64,000 nt of DNA from Gammaproteobacteria bacterium (lineage in GTDB: Bacteria; Pseudomonadota; Gammaproteobacteria; Pseudomonadales; Porticoccaceae): NCBI GenBank assembly GCA_003235325.1, contig QJWQ01000150.1, positions 1-64,000 of the forward strand. Reading direction: 5' to 3'. Position numbers and translations under genes: made by a program. The notes under the pieces were generated by a model. That model was not told where the DNA came from. It saw nothing but the letters and a program-made list of their open reading frames with translations, and did no database searches. This document shows, piece after piece, positions 10,076-18,519 of this stretch (position 1 is its first letter; every line of letters starts with the position of its first letter).

Positions 10076-10489
10076 TTGGATTTTTTGGTCTTTATCAGCG
10101 GTGAGTGGCTTCTGGTCAGTGTCCTATTGGTGCTGGTCTACCTGTTTTTCCTTACCGAACGAATTCGGGGCGGCAAGCCAATCTCGTCTCATGAGGTAAC
10201 CCGGCTGCTCAACAGCGACAGTGGCATTCTTGTCGATATACGCGATGCCAAGGATTTCAATGGCGGCCATATAGCCGGGGCACTGAATATCCCTCTGGCC
10301 CGGTTTACCGAACGTATGGCGGAACTGGAGAAGTATCGTGACAAGACTATTGTTGTCGCCGACAAGATGGGGCAGCATGCCGGTGCAGTGGGCAAGAAAT
10401 TACAACAGGCCAGTTATACGGCCAGGCGGCTACAGGGTGGCATGGCGGAGTGGTCAAACCAGAACCTGCCCCTGGTGCGCAAAAAATGA
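10076..10489 (+). CDS. Membrane-anchored rhodanese-fold protein, YibN-like
   Basis: 137 residues: one N-terminal membrane segment (about 10-28, LLVSVLLVLVYLFFL), then a rhodanese domain (about 38-132) with VDIRDAKDFNGGHIAGALNIPL. The loop that carries the catalytic cysteine in sulfurtransferases reads VVADKMGQHAG, with no Cys, so it is probably not a sulfurtransferase. E. coli YibN, as I recall it, also has a non-canonical loop and also precedes grxC and secB. The TTG start at 10076 has AGAGGAA upstream and places the start just before the membrane helix. The stop overlaps the grxC start (ATGA), making a three-gene operon. Confidence 0.88.
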   Translation: MDFLVFISGEWLLVSVLLVLVYLFFLTERIRGGKPISSHEVTRLLNSDSGILVDIRDAKDFNGGHIAGALNIPLARFTERMAELEKYRDKTIVVADKMGQHAGAVGKKLQQASYTARRLQGGMAEWSNQNLPLVRKK

Positions 10490-10812
10490 TTATAAGACTG
10501 TACGGAACGCGATACTGTTCCTATTGCGTGGCTGCCCGCCACCTGCTTCGGCAACGGCGCCTGGCCTTCGAGGAGATTTCGCTGGATCTTGATTCTCGGT
10601 TACGGCAACAAATACGTGAACGCAGCGGCCGTTATACCGTTCCGCAGATATGGATTGGTGATACCCATATCGGCGGATACAGCGAACTGCTGGCCTGGGA
10701 TCATGCCGGTCATTTACAGGCCCTGGTAACAGAAAAACGGGCAGTTCGCTGCCGACAGACTACTGAAAACAACTCTACTACCCACGACATAACAGCAAAG
10801 GTTGAATCATGA
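10486..10812 (+). CDS. grxC: Glutaredoxin 3
   Basis: GSH-dependent thiol-disulfide oxidoreductase, 108 residues from ATG 10486. The active site is CSYC (residues 11-14) rather than the usual CPYC; both cysteines are kept. TVPQIWIGDTHIGGYSEL holds the cis-Pro and GSH-binding residues. The domain ends around residue 83; the remaining 25 residues (EKRAVRCRQTTENN...) are a polar tail not typical of Grx3. The start overlaps the rhodanese gene and the stop overlaps secB, both by 4 bases. Confidence 0.93.
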   Translation: MIIRLYGTRYCSYCVAARHLLRQRRLAFEEISLDLDSRLRQQIRERSGRYTVPQIWIGDTHIGGYSELLAWDHAGHLQALVTEKRAVRCRQTTENNSTTHDITAKVES

Positions 10813-11321
10813 CTTACGATACAGATACTTCCACAGATCAGAGCGCTGCTGAACCTCAGAAAGCACAGGCTCAGTTTGCCCTGCAAAGGCTTTTTCTCAA
10901 GGATATCTCGTTCGAGGCACCTCTTGGCGCCAAGGCTTTTCTGAAGCAACTGAAACCCCAGGTAAACCAGGATATATCCTCCCGGATCAACAAGCTTAAC
11001 GATGAAAACTACGAGGTGGTTCTGAACCTGACAATCACGGTTAAAAGCGAGGAAGAAACCCTCTACCTGGTTGAAGTACAGCAGGCCGGTATTTTCATGG
11101 TCAAGGGCCTACAGGATAACCAGTTGGCGCAGCTGCTCAACACCCAGTGCCCCAATATCCTGTTTCCCTATGCCCGGGAAACCGTGGACAACATGGTGGT
11201 CAAGGGTGGCTTTCCACCGTTGATGTTGCCGCCGATCAATTTCGATGCACTGTTCCAGCAGGCCGTGATGCAGGCCAAGGCCAAGGCCGAACAGGCTGCA
11301 TCAACAGGACAGGAGCACTGA
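10809..11321 (+). CDS. secB: Protein-export chaperone SecB
   Basis: Tetrameric cytosolic chaperone that holds preproteins unfolded and hands them to SecA. 170 residues. The core starts at QFALQRLFLKDISFEAP. It contains LNTQCPNILFPYARE and ends FPPLMLPPINFDALF, all strongly conserved in SecB. The first 20 or so residues are acidic and variable. Last gene of the rhodanese-grxC-secB operon; gpsA, which follows secB in E. coli, is absent. Confidence 0.97.
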   Translation: MTYDTDTSTDQSAAEPQKAQAQFALQRLFLKDISFEAPLGAKAFLKQLKPQVNQDISSRINKLNDENYEVVLNLTITVKSEEETLYLVEVQQAGIFMVKGLQDNQLAQLLNTQCPNILFPYARETVDNMVVKGGFPPLMLPPINFDALFQQAVMQAKAKAEQAASTGQEH

Positions 11322-11636
11322 AGCCAAAACCGGAATAGCAGATTCGAGGCCGGGTGGTTTCCTTTCCCCGGCCGCCTGGACCTTTCGGAGAAAGCCCAGA
11401 ACAGACTTTTGCCGGGTGCACCGAAAAGTAGGGGAAACTATCCGGATTTCCTTCGTCTTTCGAGGGCTGATGCTGTTCGGCGGCTCTTGACCGCGAATCA
11501 GTGCCAGCATCATGAAAACGGCAGTGATTCAGCAACGACCTTGTCGGATTAACATCCCCGTCTGCCCGTTATCGACCACTTGGTTGAAACCTGCTTCCAG
11601 ATTCCGGCTGAAACAGTTTCGTATCGAAAGCGGCAA
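11322..11636. other. Convergent intergenic region secB/ntrC
   Basis: 315 bases between the ends of secB and ntrC. It holds a 7-bp hairpin (GGCCGGG 11348-11354 / CCCGGCC 11367-11373) with no T-tract, so it is at best a weak or Rho-assisted terminator. Nothing else is recognised. Confidence 0.4.
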
Positions 11637-13073
11637 TCAGTCGTTGTCGATATCGATGTCATGGCCGTCGTCAGCCAGGCCCAATTCCTTTAATTTTCTG
11701 GTCAGCGTGTTTCGTCCCCAGCCGAGCAGATTTGCAGCTTCCTTTTTCCTGCCCGCTGTATGTTCCAGGGCCATTTCAATCATGGCCTTCTCAAATGCCG
11801 GTACCGCGATATCCAGAATTTGCTCCTTGCCGGACTTCAGCTGGGTTTGGGCCCAATGGCGAAGCGACATCTCCCAGTTTTCATGGGTGGCAACCGGCCG
11901 TGTCTCCGCGTTCAGCAGTTCCGGTGGCAGGTCGGAGAGATGGATATCCCGCCCCGACGCCATCACTGTTAACCAGCGGCAGGTATTTTCGAGCTGCCTG
12001 ACATTGCCTGGCCAGGGGATGTTCATCAGGTAGGTTTCCGCCTCTGTGGTCAGTACCTTGGGCTCAACATCCAGTTCCATGGCGGACTGCTTGAAAAAAT
12101 GCTGTATGAGCTTGGGTATATCCTCCCGGCGGTCCGACAGTTTTGGCAAATGGATGCGGATAACGTTAAGCCGGTGAAACAGGTCCTCCCGAAACCGGTG
12201 TTCAGCCACCAGTCCTTCCAGAACCTGGTGGGTGGCGGCAATGATCCGAACATTGACCTTGACCGGTGTATGGCCACCTACGCGATAAAATTCTCCATCA
12301 GCCAGCACCCGCAGCAGCCGGGTCTGTGCTTCGGCGGGCATGTCACCGATTTCATCCAGAAAAAGAGTGCCGGTATCGGCCTGCTCAAAGCGGCCGGGAC
12401 GCCGCTGGCTGGCACCGGTGAAGGCACCTTTTTCATGACCGAACAGTTCTGATTCAATCAGGTCCTTGGGAATGGCCGCCATGTTCAGGGCGATGAAGGG
12501 ATTCCCGGACCTGGGGCTGTGCCGGTGCAGTGCCCGGGCCACCAGTTCCTTGCCGGTGCCGGATTCACCGTTGATCAACACGGTGATATGGGAGTGCGAC
12601 AGTCGGCCTATAGCCCGAAAGACTTCCTGCATCGCCGGAGCCTCGCCAATAATTTCAGTCTGGGCATCCGACTCCTCTTCAGGTAGCGGACGATTCTGTT
12701 CCTTGACGAAATTGATGGCTCTGTTGGCAACGGAGACCAGATCGTTGACATCAAAGGGCTTTGGGAGATATTCGAAAGCACCGCCCTGGTAGGCTGCTAC
12801 CGCGCTGTCCAGGTCGGAATGGGCAGTGGTGATAATGATGGGCAGCCGCGGATTTTCGGTATGGATCTTGTCCAGTAGTTCAAGGCCGCTCATACCCGGC
12901 ATGCGAATGTCGCTGATAATGGTGTCGGGTTGTTCCCGGCTCAGGGCTGATATCAGGGAATTGGCATCCTCAAAGCTGCTGACAATGAACTCCTCCCTGC
13001 CCAGGGCTTTTTCCATAACCCAGCGAATGGAACGGTCGTCATCAACTATCCAGATTGTCGGCTTTTCATTCAT
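11637..13073 (-). CDS. ntrC: Nitrogen regulation response regulator NtrC
   Basis: Sigma-54 enhancer-binding protein switched on by NtrB phosphorylation under nitrogen limitation. 478 residues. Receiver domain 1-120: acidic pair at 11-12, phospho-acceptor Asp55 in [13 protein letters not shown], and Lys in YLPKPFD. AAA+ domain: Walker A GESGTGKE 169-176, the sigma-54-contacting GAFTGA loop 216-221, and Walker [11 protein letters not shown] 236-245. The C-terminal Fis-type helix-turn-helix (about 440-466, [24 protein letters not shown]) binds the enhancer. The start overlaps the end of ntrB by 8 bases. Likely targets in this window are the half-sites before glnA. Confidence 0.97.
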   Translation of the reverse strand: MNEKPTIWIVDDDRSIRWVMEKALGREEFIVSSFEDANSLISALSREQPDTIISDIRMPGMSGLELLDKIHTENPRLPIIITTAHSDLDSAVAAYQGGAFEYLPKPFDVNDLVSVANRAINFVKEQNRPLPEEESDAQTEIIGEAPAMQEVFRAIGRLSHSHITVLINGESGTGKELVARALHRHSPRSGNPFIALNMAAIPKDLIESELFGHEKGAFTGASQRRPGRFEQADTGTLFLDEIGDMPAEAQTRLLRVLADGEFYRVGGHTPVKVNVRIIAATHQVLEGLVAEHRFREDLFHRLNVIRIHLPKLSDRREDIPKLIQHFFKQSAMELDVEPKVLTTEAETYLMNIPWPGNVRQLENTCRWLTVMASGRDIHLSDLPPELLNAETRPVATHENWEMSLRHWAQTQLKSGKEQILDIAVPAFEKAMIEMALEHTAGRKKEAANLLGWGRNTLTRKLKELGLADDGHDIDIDND

Positions 13074-14142
13074 GGTCGTTATCGATCGGCAAGTAGACGG
13101 AAAATTGGGTGTATCCAGGTTCGCTTTCGCATTCGATCAGGCCCTGGTGGCGGTTTATGGCGGATTGCGCAATAGGCAACCCGAGACCACTTCCTGCCGG
13201 GCGACCGCTGATCATTGGGAAAAAGATTCTGTCGACGATATCGGGGTCAATGCCCGGCCCATTGTCGATAATATCCAGCCGGCAAAGGACCTTGTGGTTG
13301 GCCTTGCCGATGGTGATATTTCGCTGGACTCTGGTGCGCAGAATGATCTTGCCGCTGTCCAGCATGTCGTTGTCCACAAGTGCCTGCATGGCATTGCGAA
13401 CGATATTAAGTATCGCCTGGATCAATTGCTCCCGGTGGCCGCTGAATTCCGGAATGCTTGGGTCATAGTCCCTGACAATAGTCAGCGCGCCTCGCGTTTC
13501 GGCTGCAACCAGGGTCGCCACGTGCTCGATCACTTCATGAATATTCAGTCGGTTGAATTTCAGCGGCTGATTGGGCCCGAGAAGCTGGTCCACCAGCAGG
13601 CAGAGGCGTTCAACTTCTGCGATGATGATGTCGGTGTATTCCTGCATTTCCTCGCTGGCCAGCTCCGCTGCCAACAATTGCGCCGCACCGCGAATACCCC
13701 CCAGTGGATTCTTGATTTCATGGGCGAGACCCCGAATCAGGTTTCTGGAGGTATCGTGGGCCGAGAGCAGGGCCTCCTCGCGATTGATACGAAGAATCCT
13801 TTCCATGGGTTGCATCTCGATCAACAGAAATCTCTTTCCGGAATCGGTAAAGGGCGAAGCGGTAAAATCGACGATGGTGTAACTCTGATCCGACAACAGC
13901 AGTCTGGCTCTGCGTTCGGTAAACGGATGGGTGTTTTTAAGGGATGTTTTCAGGGCTTGAATCCGGTCTTCGGATTCGCTGAAAAAAGGTTTGCCAGAGG
14001 TGCCGGCAGCTCTCTGGAAACTGGTAGCCAGCAGGTTCTCAGCAGCCGGGTTCATATATTGAATCGTCAACCTGTCGTCCAGCAATACCAGAGCAGTACT
14101 CAGGTTCTCCGATAACAACAAATGTTGATTCCAGTTGCTCAT
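13066..14142 (-). CDS. ntrB: Nitrogen regulation sensor histidine kinase NtrB
   Basis: Cytosolic histidine kinase/phosphatase that responds to PII and controls NtrC. 358 residues. It has an N-terminal PAS domain (about 10-125, TALVLLDDRLTIQYMNPAAENLL) and an H-box with phospho-acceptor His141 (RGLAHEIKNPLGGIRGAA). The ATPase domain has an N-box (NIVRNAMQAL), IIDNGPGIDPD and SGLGLPIAQ. There is no membrane segment, as expected. Upstream is a NtrC-like palindrome (see 14262-14278), suggesting feedback by NtrC. Order glnA - DUF4124 - ntrB - ntrC. Confidence 0.96.
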   Translation of the reverse strand: MSNWNQHLLLSENLSTALVLLDDRLTIQYMNPAAENLLATSFQRAAGTSGKPFFSESEDRIQALKTSLKNTHPFTERRARLLLSDQSYTIVDFTASPFTDSGKRFLLIEMQPMERILRINREEALLSAHDTSRNLIRGLAHEIKNPLGGIRGAAQLLAAELASEEMQEYTDIIIAEVERLCLLVDQLLGPNQPLKFNRLNIHEVIEHVATLVAAETRGALTIVRDYDPSIPEFSGHREQLIQAILNIVRNAMQALVDNDMLDSGKIILRTRVQRNITIGKANHKVLCRLDIIDNGPGIDPDIVDRIFFPMISGRPAGSGLGLPIAQSAINRHQGLIECESEPGYTQFSVYLPIDNDHE

Positions 14143-14261
14143 GGATAAATCCGATAATTATTCCCCTTCATGACGCAAATACCGGGCCAATCTGCCAGGC
14201 CACGGAATAAAGCCATAAATTGGCTTTTATCAGTTTAAGTGTAGTTTAAAGCCGGATTATG

Positions 14262-14278
14262 CGCACATTTATAGTGCA
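14262..14278 (-). promoter_or_regulatory. Candidate NtrC site upstream of ntrB
   Basis: CGCACATTTATAGTGCA: half-sites GCAC (14263-14266) and GTGC (14274-14277) separated by 7 bases, the same geometry as the NtrC consensus TGCACC-N5-GGTGCA. It lies about 120 bases before the ntrB start. No sigma-54 promoter is evident next to it, so a repressor (autoregulatory) role is more likely. Confidence 0.45.
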
Positions 14279-14307
14279 ATAAAACGCCCTGAATTGTGGC
14301 AGGATCG

Positions 14308-14865
14308 CTAATTGGCAGGTCCTGGTTTAGGTCCCTGGTTGAGTCGTGACCCGCGTTTCACATAAATGGTCACTGATGGGGAGGAAGCTATAACTTCGCC
14401 GATATCATTGATTACTTGTGCCTGTAGTTGATGACTGCCGCGAATCAGATTATCGATGACAAAACTGGTGGCTGCAGCAGGGTCGCCCCAGGGCGCACCA
14501 TCAAAGAGCAATTGGATACGATGGTTCAGGGCAATTGCAGGGCTGGTGGAGATCTGTACAATCAAGTCCAGCTGACCTGGTGGAATTGTTGAGTCCGCCC
14601 CTGGCTGAACGATCCGAACTGAATCGTAAACTGAAACTGATGAGGTCTTCCCGGAGCTTTTTGTCTCCGGCGCCTTTAGCGCCGGTTGGGTGTTGGGTTG
14701 CTGGATACTGACCGGTTGCATTTGTTCATTATCGGCCGGGGGTTGATCAGTAAATGTTACGCGACCCTCACTGTCTACAACCCGGTAAACCTCCGCCGGC
14801 GCCTTTGGCGTTATGGCCAACGATACCGCCGCTATTAAAGCTAAAACCGGGTAACTTGCCTTCAT
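14308..14865 (-). CDS. Exported DUF4124-domain protein between glnA and ntrB
   Basis: 185 residues from the ATG at 14865, which has GGGAGG six bases upstream; this start exposes a signal peptide (MKASYPVLALIAAVSLAITPKAPA). Residues about 25-50 (EVYRVVDSEGRVTFTDQPP) are a DUF4124 domain. A Gln/Pro/Ser-rich linker follows, then a C-terminal segment (about 95-175) that looks like an Ig-like beta-sandwich (STIPPGQLDLIVQI, RGSHQLQAQVINDIGEVIASSPSVTIYV). A DUF4124 gene between glnA and ntrBC is, from memory, common in gammaproteobacteria. The role is unknown; periplasmic location is likely. Confidence 0.85.
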   Translation of the reverse strand: MKASYPVLALIAAVSLAITPKAPAEVYRVVDSEGRVTFTDQPPADNEQMQPVSIQQPNTQPALKAPETKSSGKTSSVSVYDSVRIVQPGADSTIPPGQLDLIVQISTSPAIALNHRIQLLFDGAPWGDPAAATSFVIDNLIRGSHQLQAQVINDIGEVIASSPSVTIYVKRGSRLNQGPKPGPAN

Positions 14866-14913
14866 TCCAGCCTCCCTTGTCTCTCCATCCAAGCCTATTA
14901 GTAATTGGACCAA

Positions 14914-14952
14914 AGAAAAAGCCCGTTATTCATGGAATAACGGGCTTTTTTA
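14914..14952. terminator. Bidirectional intrinsic terminator between glnA and the DUF4124 gene
   Basis: Stem AGCCCGTTATT (14920-14930) / AATAACGGGCT (14936-14946), loop CATGG, flanked by A-rich sequence on the left and T6 on the right. It ends glnA transcripts on the minus strand and would also stop plus-strand transcription. It implies that the DUF4124 gene and ntrBC need their own promoter or read-through. Confidence 0.9.
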
Positions 14953-14986
14953 TCAGAATCCGGACTTGGACTCGAAATAGCAGGGT

Positions 14987-16393
14987 CTAGACGCTGTAGT
15001 ACATCTCGAATTCGACCGGGTGCGTAGTCATGTTCAGACGTTCAACTTCATCCCGCTTCAGCTTGATGTAAGCATCGATGGCATCATCGGTGAAGACGCC
15101 CCCCTTGGTCAGGAAGCCCCGGTCCGCATCCAGTGAGTCCAGTGCCTGTTCCAGGCTGGAGCAGACGGTGGGAATGGCCAGTGCTTCTTCGGGTGGAAGA
15201 TCATAGAGGTCCTTGTCTGCCGCATCGCCCGGATGAATCTTGTTTTCGATACCATCCAGACCGGCCATCAACAGGGCGGCGAAAGTCAGGTAGGGATTGG
15301 CAGCGGGGTCAGGGAACCGGGTTTCAATGCGGCGGCCCTTGGGACTCGGCACATAGGGAATTCGAATCGACGCAGAGCGGTTGCGCGCCGAGTAGGCCAG
15401 CATAACCGGCGCTTCGAATCCGGGGACAAGACGCTTGTAAGAATTGGTGGAACCGTTGGTGATGGCATTCAGAGCCCGCGCGTGCTTGATGATGCCGCCA
15501 ATGTAATAAAGCGCCATGTCTGACAGTCCGGCATAGGCGTCGCCGGCAAACTGGTTGACGCCACCCTTGCTGAACGACTGGTGTACGTGCATGCCACTGC
15601 CGTTGTCGCCAACCAGGGGTTTCGGCATGAAGGTGGCCGTTTTGCCATAGGCGTGGGCGACGTTGTGTACACAGTACTTGAGTATCTGCACTTCGTCGGC
15701 TTTCTTTGTAAGGGTATTGGCGCCGACTCCGATTTCGCACTGGCCAGCTGTACCCACTTCGTGGTGGTGAACCTCGACATGTAAGCCCATTTGTTCCATG
15801 GCGGCACACATGGCAGCGCGGAGATCATGCAGGCTATCTACCGGAGGTACGGGAAAATAGCCGCCCTTGATACCGGGACGGTGGCCCATGTTGCCATCAT
15901 TAAAGGAGTGTTCAGATGACCAGGCTGCCTCTTCTGAGTTGATTTTGTAAAAAGCGCCACTGATCGATGCGCCCCATTTGATGTCATCGAAGACAAAGAA
16001 TTCGGGTTCAGGACCAAACAGGGCAGTGTCGCCGTAACCGGTGGTTTGCAGGTATTCCTCGGCGCGCATGGCGATAGACCGGGGATCCCGTTCGTAGCCC
16101 TGACGCGTAATCGGGTCGACGATATTGCAGCGCACGATGACGGTTGGTTCGTCGGTGAAGGGATCGAGGATCGAGGTTGAGTCATCGGGCATCAGAATCA
16201 TGTCTGATTCGTTGATGCCTTTCCAGCCGGCGATGGATGAACCATCAAACATTTTACCGTCGACAAAGAAGTCATCGTTGATTTCACCAATGGGCAGGGA
16301 TACGTGTTGTTCCTTGCCCTTGGTGTCAGTGAAGCGCAGGTCGATCCAGCGGGCTTCACTCTCTTTGATCAGACTAAGGGTTCTGTCAGACAT
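14987..16393 (-). CDS. glnA: Glutamine synthetase, type I (GlnA)
   Basis: ATP-dependent ligation of ammonia to glutamate, the entry point of nitrogen assimilation. 468 residues, the same length as the E. coli enzyme class. Visible motifs: [37 protein letters not shown] and [11 protein letters not shown]. The adenylylation site Tyr397 lies in [11 protein letters not shown], so activity is probably tuned by GlnE. GGAGGAAATA precedes the ATG at 16393. Expression is very likely NtrC/sigma-54 dependent: a -24/-12 element is at 16481-16497 and NtrC-type half-sites lie further upstream. Confidence 0.98.
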   Translation of the reverse strand: MSDRTLSLIKESEARWIDLRFTDTKGKEQHVSLPIGEINDDFFVDGKMFDGSSIAGWKGINESDMILMPDDSTSILDPFTDEPTVIVRCNIVDPITRQGYERDPRSIAMRAEEYLQTTGYGDTALFGPEPEFFVFDDIKWGASISGAFYKINSEEAAWSSEHSFNDGNMGHRPGIKGGYFPVPPVDSLHDLRAAMCAAMEQMGLHVEVHHHEVGTAGQCEIGVGANTLTKKADEVQILKYCVHNVAHAYGKTATFMPKPLVGDNGSGMHVHQSFSKGGVNQFAGDAYAGLSDMALYYIGGIIKHARALNAITNGSTNSYKRLVPGFEAPVMLAYSARNRSASIRIPYVPSPKGRRIETRFPDPAANPYLTFAALLMAGLDGIENKIHPGDAADKDLYDLPPEEALAIPTVCSSLEQALDSLDADRGFLTKGGVFTDDAIDAYIKLKRDEVERLNMTTHPVEFEMYYSV

Positions 16394-16480
16394 TATTTCC
16401 TCCAGGATATGATTCGGGTTGAAATCTTTGTGTTATCAGGGTGGTTTGGAAAAATTCCGCGGTGTTCAAGCGGTAGGCGA

Positions 16481-16497
16481 AGCAAATACTATGCCAC
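16481..16497 (-). promoter_or_regulatory. Sigma-54 promoter of glnA
   Basis: On the minus strand: TGGCAT-N5-TTGCT. GG (-24) and GC (-12) have the required spacing, and TGGCA/TTGCT are close to the consensus TGGCAC-N5-TTGCW. Start of transcription would be near 16470, giving a leader of about 77 bases before the glnA ATG. Confidence 0.75.
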
Positions 16498-16583
16498 GCA
16501 TTAAACGAGTTTTCAGGTGGACAATCTGGTCAATTAGAGACCGGTTTGTAAACCTGCTGTACTATTTGTTAACCCAATAAGCA

Positions 16584-16672
16584 TAATTTTTGGTGCGCTT
16601 TAATCTATGTTGCACCAAAATAGATCCTCATGCCTTATTGTCGGTGGCTATTTTGCACCAACTTGCTCATAA
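16584..16672 (-). promoter_or_regulatory. Cluster of NtrC-type half-sites (enhancer) upstream of glnA
   Basis: Three GCACCAA-type half-sites occur in under 90 bases: TTTTGGTGC near 16588 (GCACCAAAA on the minus strand), TTGCACCAAAA near 16610, and TTTTGCACCAACTT near 16651. The first two form an inverted pair around 15 bases. Each has one good NtrC half (TGCACC/GCACC) and a degenerate second half. They sit roughly 110-200 bases upstream of the predicted sigma-54 start, the usual enhancer distance. Confidence 0.55.
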
Positions 16673-16750
16673 GGTATAGACGTATTCTGATCGTTACCGG
16701 GCACTGGGTTATAATGCGGTGCCAATTCTAATGTTCCCGGAATCATCACC

Positions 16751-18220
16751 TTGTATTTTATCGTTAAACTGTTCCCGGAAATTACCATCAAGAGCAGTCC
16801 AGTACGAAAGCGTCTAACCCGGCAACTGCGCAACAATCTCAGGTCACTGTTAAAGCCTCTGGCCCCGACCATCGACGTACAGCGGGATTGGGAAAAAATC
16901 GAGATATCCGGTCCCACTGGGGATTTGACACTGAAAAACGAGGTGGTCCGGATTCTGAAAAATACGCCAGGCATCGCCAATTTCTCTTCGGTGGACTGCT
17001 ACCCCCTGGGCGATCTTGACGACATACTCGACAAAACCCTTGGCCATTGGCAGGGTAATCTCAAGGGCAAGACTTTCTGTGTCAGAGTAAAACGAAGCGG
17101 CAACCACGACTTCAGGTCAACGGATGTAGAGCGGTACGTCGGCGGGGGCATATTGCATCGCACAGATGCCAAAGCGGTCAGGCTCAAGAATCCTGAGGTT
17201 ACGGTTAATCTGGAAATCAGGCAGGATAAGCTGTTTGTAATTCAGGAAACGGCACCCGGATTGGGTGGCTTTCCCCTGGGTTCGCAAGATTCGGTACTCT
17301 CCCTGGTTTCCGGTGGATTCGATTCCACGGTGGCAAGTTACCTCAGTATCCGCAGAGGGATCAGAACCCACTTCTGCTTTTTTAACCTGGGTGGACGCGC
17401 TCATGAAATGGGGGTCAAACAGGTTGCAAATTTCCTGTGGAACAGTTTCTCTGCTTCGCACCGTGTAGAGTTTGTCAGTGTTCCCTTTGAATCCGTGGTT
17501 GCCGAAATTCTGCAGAAGGTCGACAACGCCTACATGGGTGTGGTCCTGAAACGGATGATGATCAGGGCAGCCACTCTAATAGCCAGGGAAATGAATGCCG
17601 GCGCTTTGGTAACAGGAGAGGCCGTCGCCCAGGTTTCGAGCCAGACACTGGCCAACCTCAAGGTTATCGATGGCGCTACGGACATGCTCACCATCAGGCC
17701 ACTGGCGTTCATGGACAAGGAAGACATCATTCGGATTGCCAGACAGATAGGCACCGAAGCCTTTGCCGCCAGTATGCCCGAGTACTGTGGCGTCATCTCC
17801 GTAAAACCAACCACGAGAGCCAAGCCTGAACGCCTGGTACACGAGGAACAGAAATTTGATTATGCCGTGCTTGACCGGGCAGTTGCGAACAGGCGTCGGC
17901 AAACTATCGACAGGGTGCTGGAAGCTGATTCATCCCATGTGCAGGACCAGCAAGAGTCTGGTGTTGAGATTTTCAGCGCCCCCCAGCCGGACCAGGTCGT
18001 CATTGATATTCGCCACCCGGACGAAGTTGATGCCCGACCTCTAAACGCAGGAACGGTGAAAATAATCAATATCCCTTTTTTTGAGCTGTCCAGAAATTAC
18101 GAGGCCCTTGACCAGAAAAAATCTTATCTGCTTTATTGTGGCAAAGGGGTAATGAGCCGACTTCATGCCGAAATCCTACATGACCTGGGTCACAGCAATG
18201 TCGGCGTATACCGACCCTGA
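16751..18220 (+). CDS. thiI: tRNA 4-thiouridine synthase / thiazole sulfur carrier ThiI
   Basis: Transfers sulfur to U8 of tRNA and to ThiS for thiamine. 489 residues from a TTG at 16751, where the protein begins MYFIVKLFPEITIKS, matching ThiI N-termini. Domains: NFLD and THUMP (1-165); the PP-loop ATPase with SGGFDSTVASYL (about 190-200); a conserved Cys346 in PEYCGVIS; and a C-terminal rhodanese domain with catalytic Cys463 in LLYCGKGVMSRL. The extra rhodanese domain is the enterobacterial type that carries the persulfide. A TATAAT at 16710-16715 may be its -10, with a poor -35. Confidence 0.95.
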   Translation: MYFIVKLFPEITIKSSPVRKRLTRQLRNNLRSLLKPLAPTIDVQRDWEKIEISGPTGDLTLKNEVVRILKNTPGIANFSSVDCYPLGDLDDILDKTLGHWQGNLKGKTFCVRVKRSGNHDFRSTDVERYVGGGILHRTDAKAVRLKNPEVTVNLEIRQDKLFVIQETAPGLGGFPLGSQDSVLSLVSGGFDSTVASYLSIRRGIRTHFCFFNLGGRAHEMGVKQVANFLWNSFSASHRVEFVSVPFESVVAEILQKVDNAYMGVVLKRMMIRAATLIAREMNAGALVTGEAVAQVSSQTLANLKVIDGATDMLTIRPLAFMDKEDIIRIARQIGTEAFAASMPEYCGVISVKPTTRAKPERLVHEEQKFDYAVLDRAVANRRRQTIDRVLEADSSHVQDQQESGVEIFSAPQPDQVVIDIRHPDEVDARPLNAGTVKIINIPFFELSRNYEALDQKKSYLLYCGKGVMSRLHAEILHDLGHSNVGVYRP

Positions 18221-18519
18221 TCAGCCCTGTTCCCTGACTGCGCCAATGACGTGCACTCATTTCCCCCGGCCAGTCCTGTCAGGATAAAACCAACCGCGGA
18301 ATTGGCCCATTTTCACCATCAGTCTCGATGAAATTTCAGTCTGGATTTCAGTGCCTTGGTGCTGAATCCATTTGTGACGAAGTTAACAGTATGGATCAAA
18401 CCCTGCGCCATTGACCGGCCGATATTTTCCGTTCGTCTTTAAGCAGCAGTCCGATTTTCCGGACCGACTTATATTGCGCCTGACCTCCAACATCCTGTTG
18501 ATTGCATTAGGTGACCAGA

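Noticed and set aside
12826-14115. 429-codon open frame on the plus strand
   Set aside because: Antisense to ntrB and ntrC, both clear genes.
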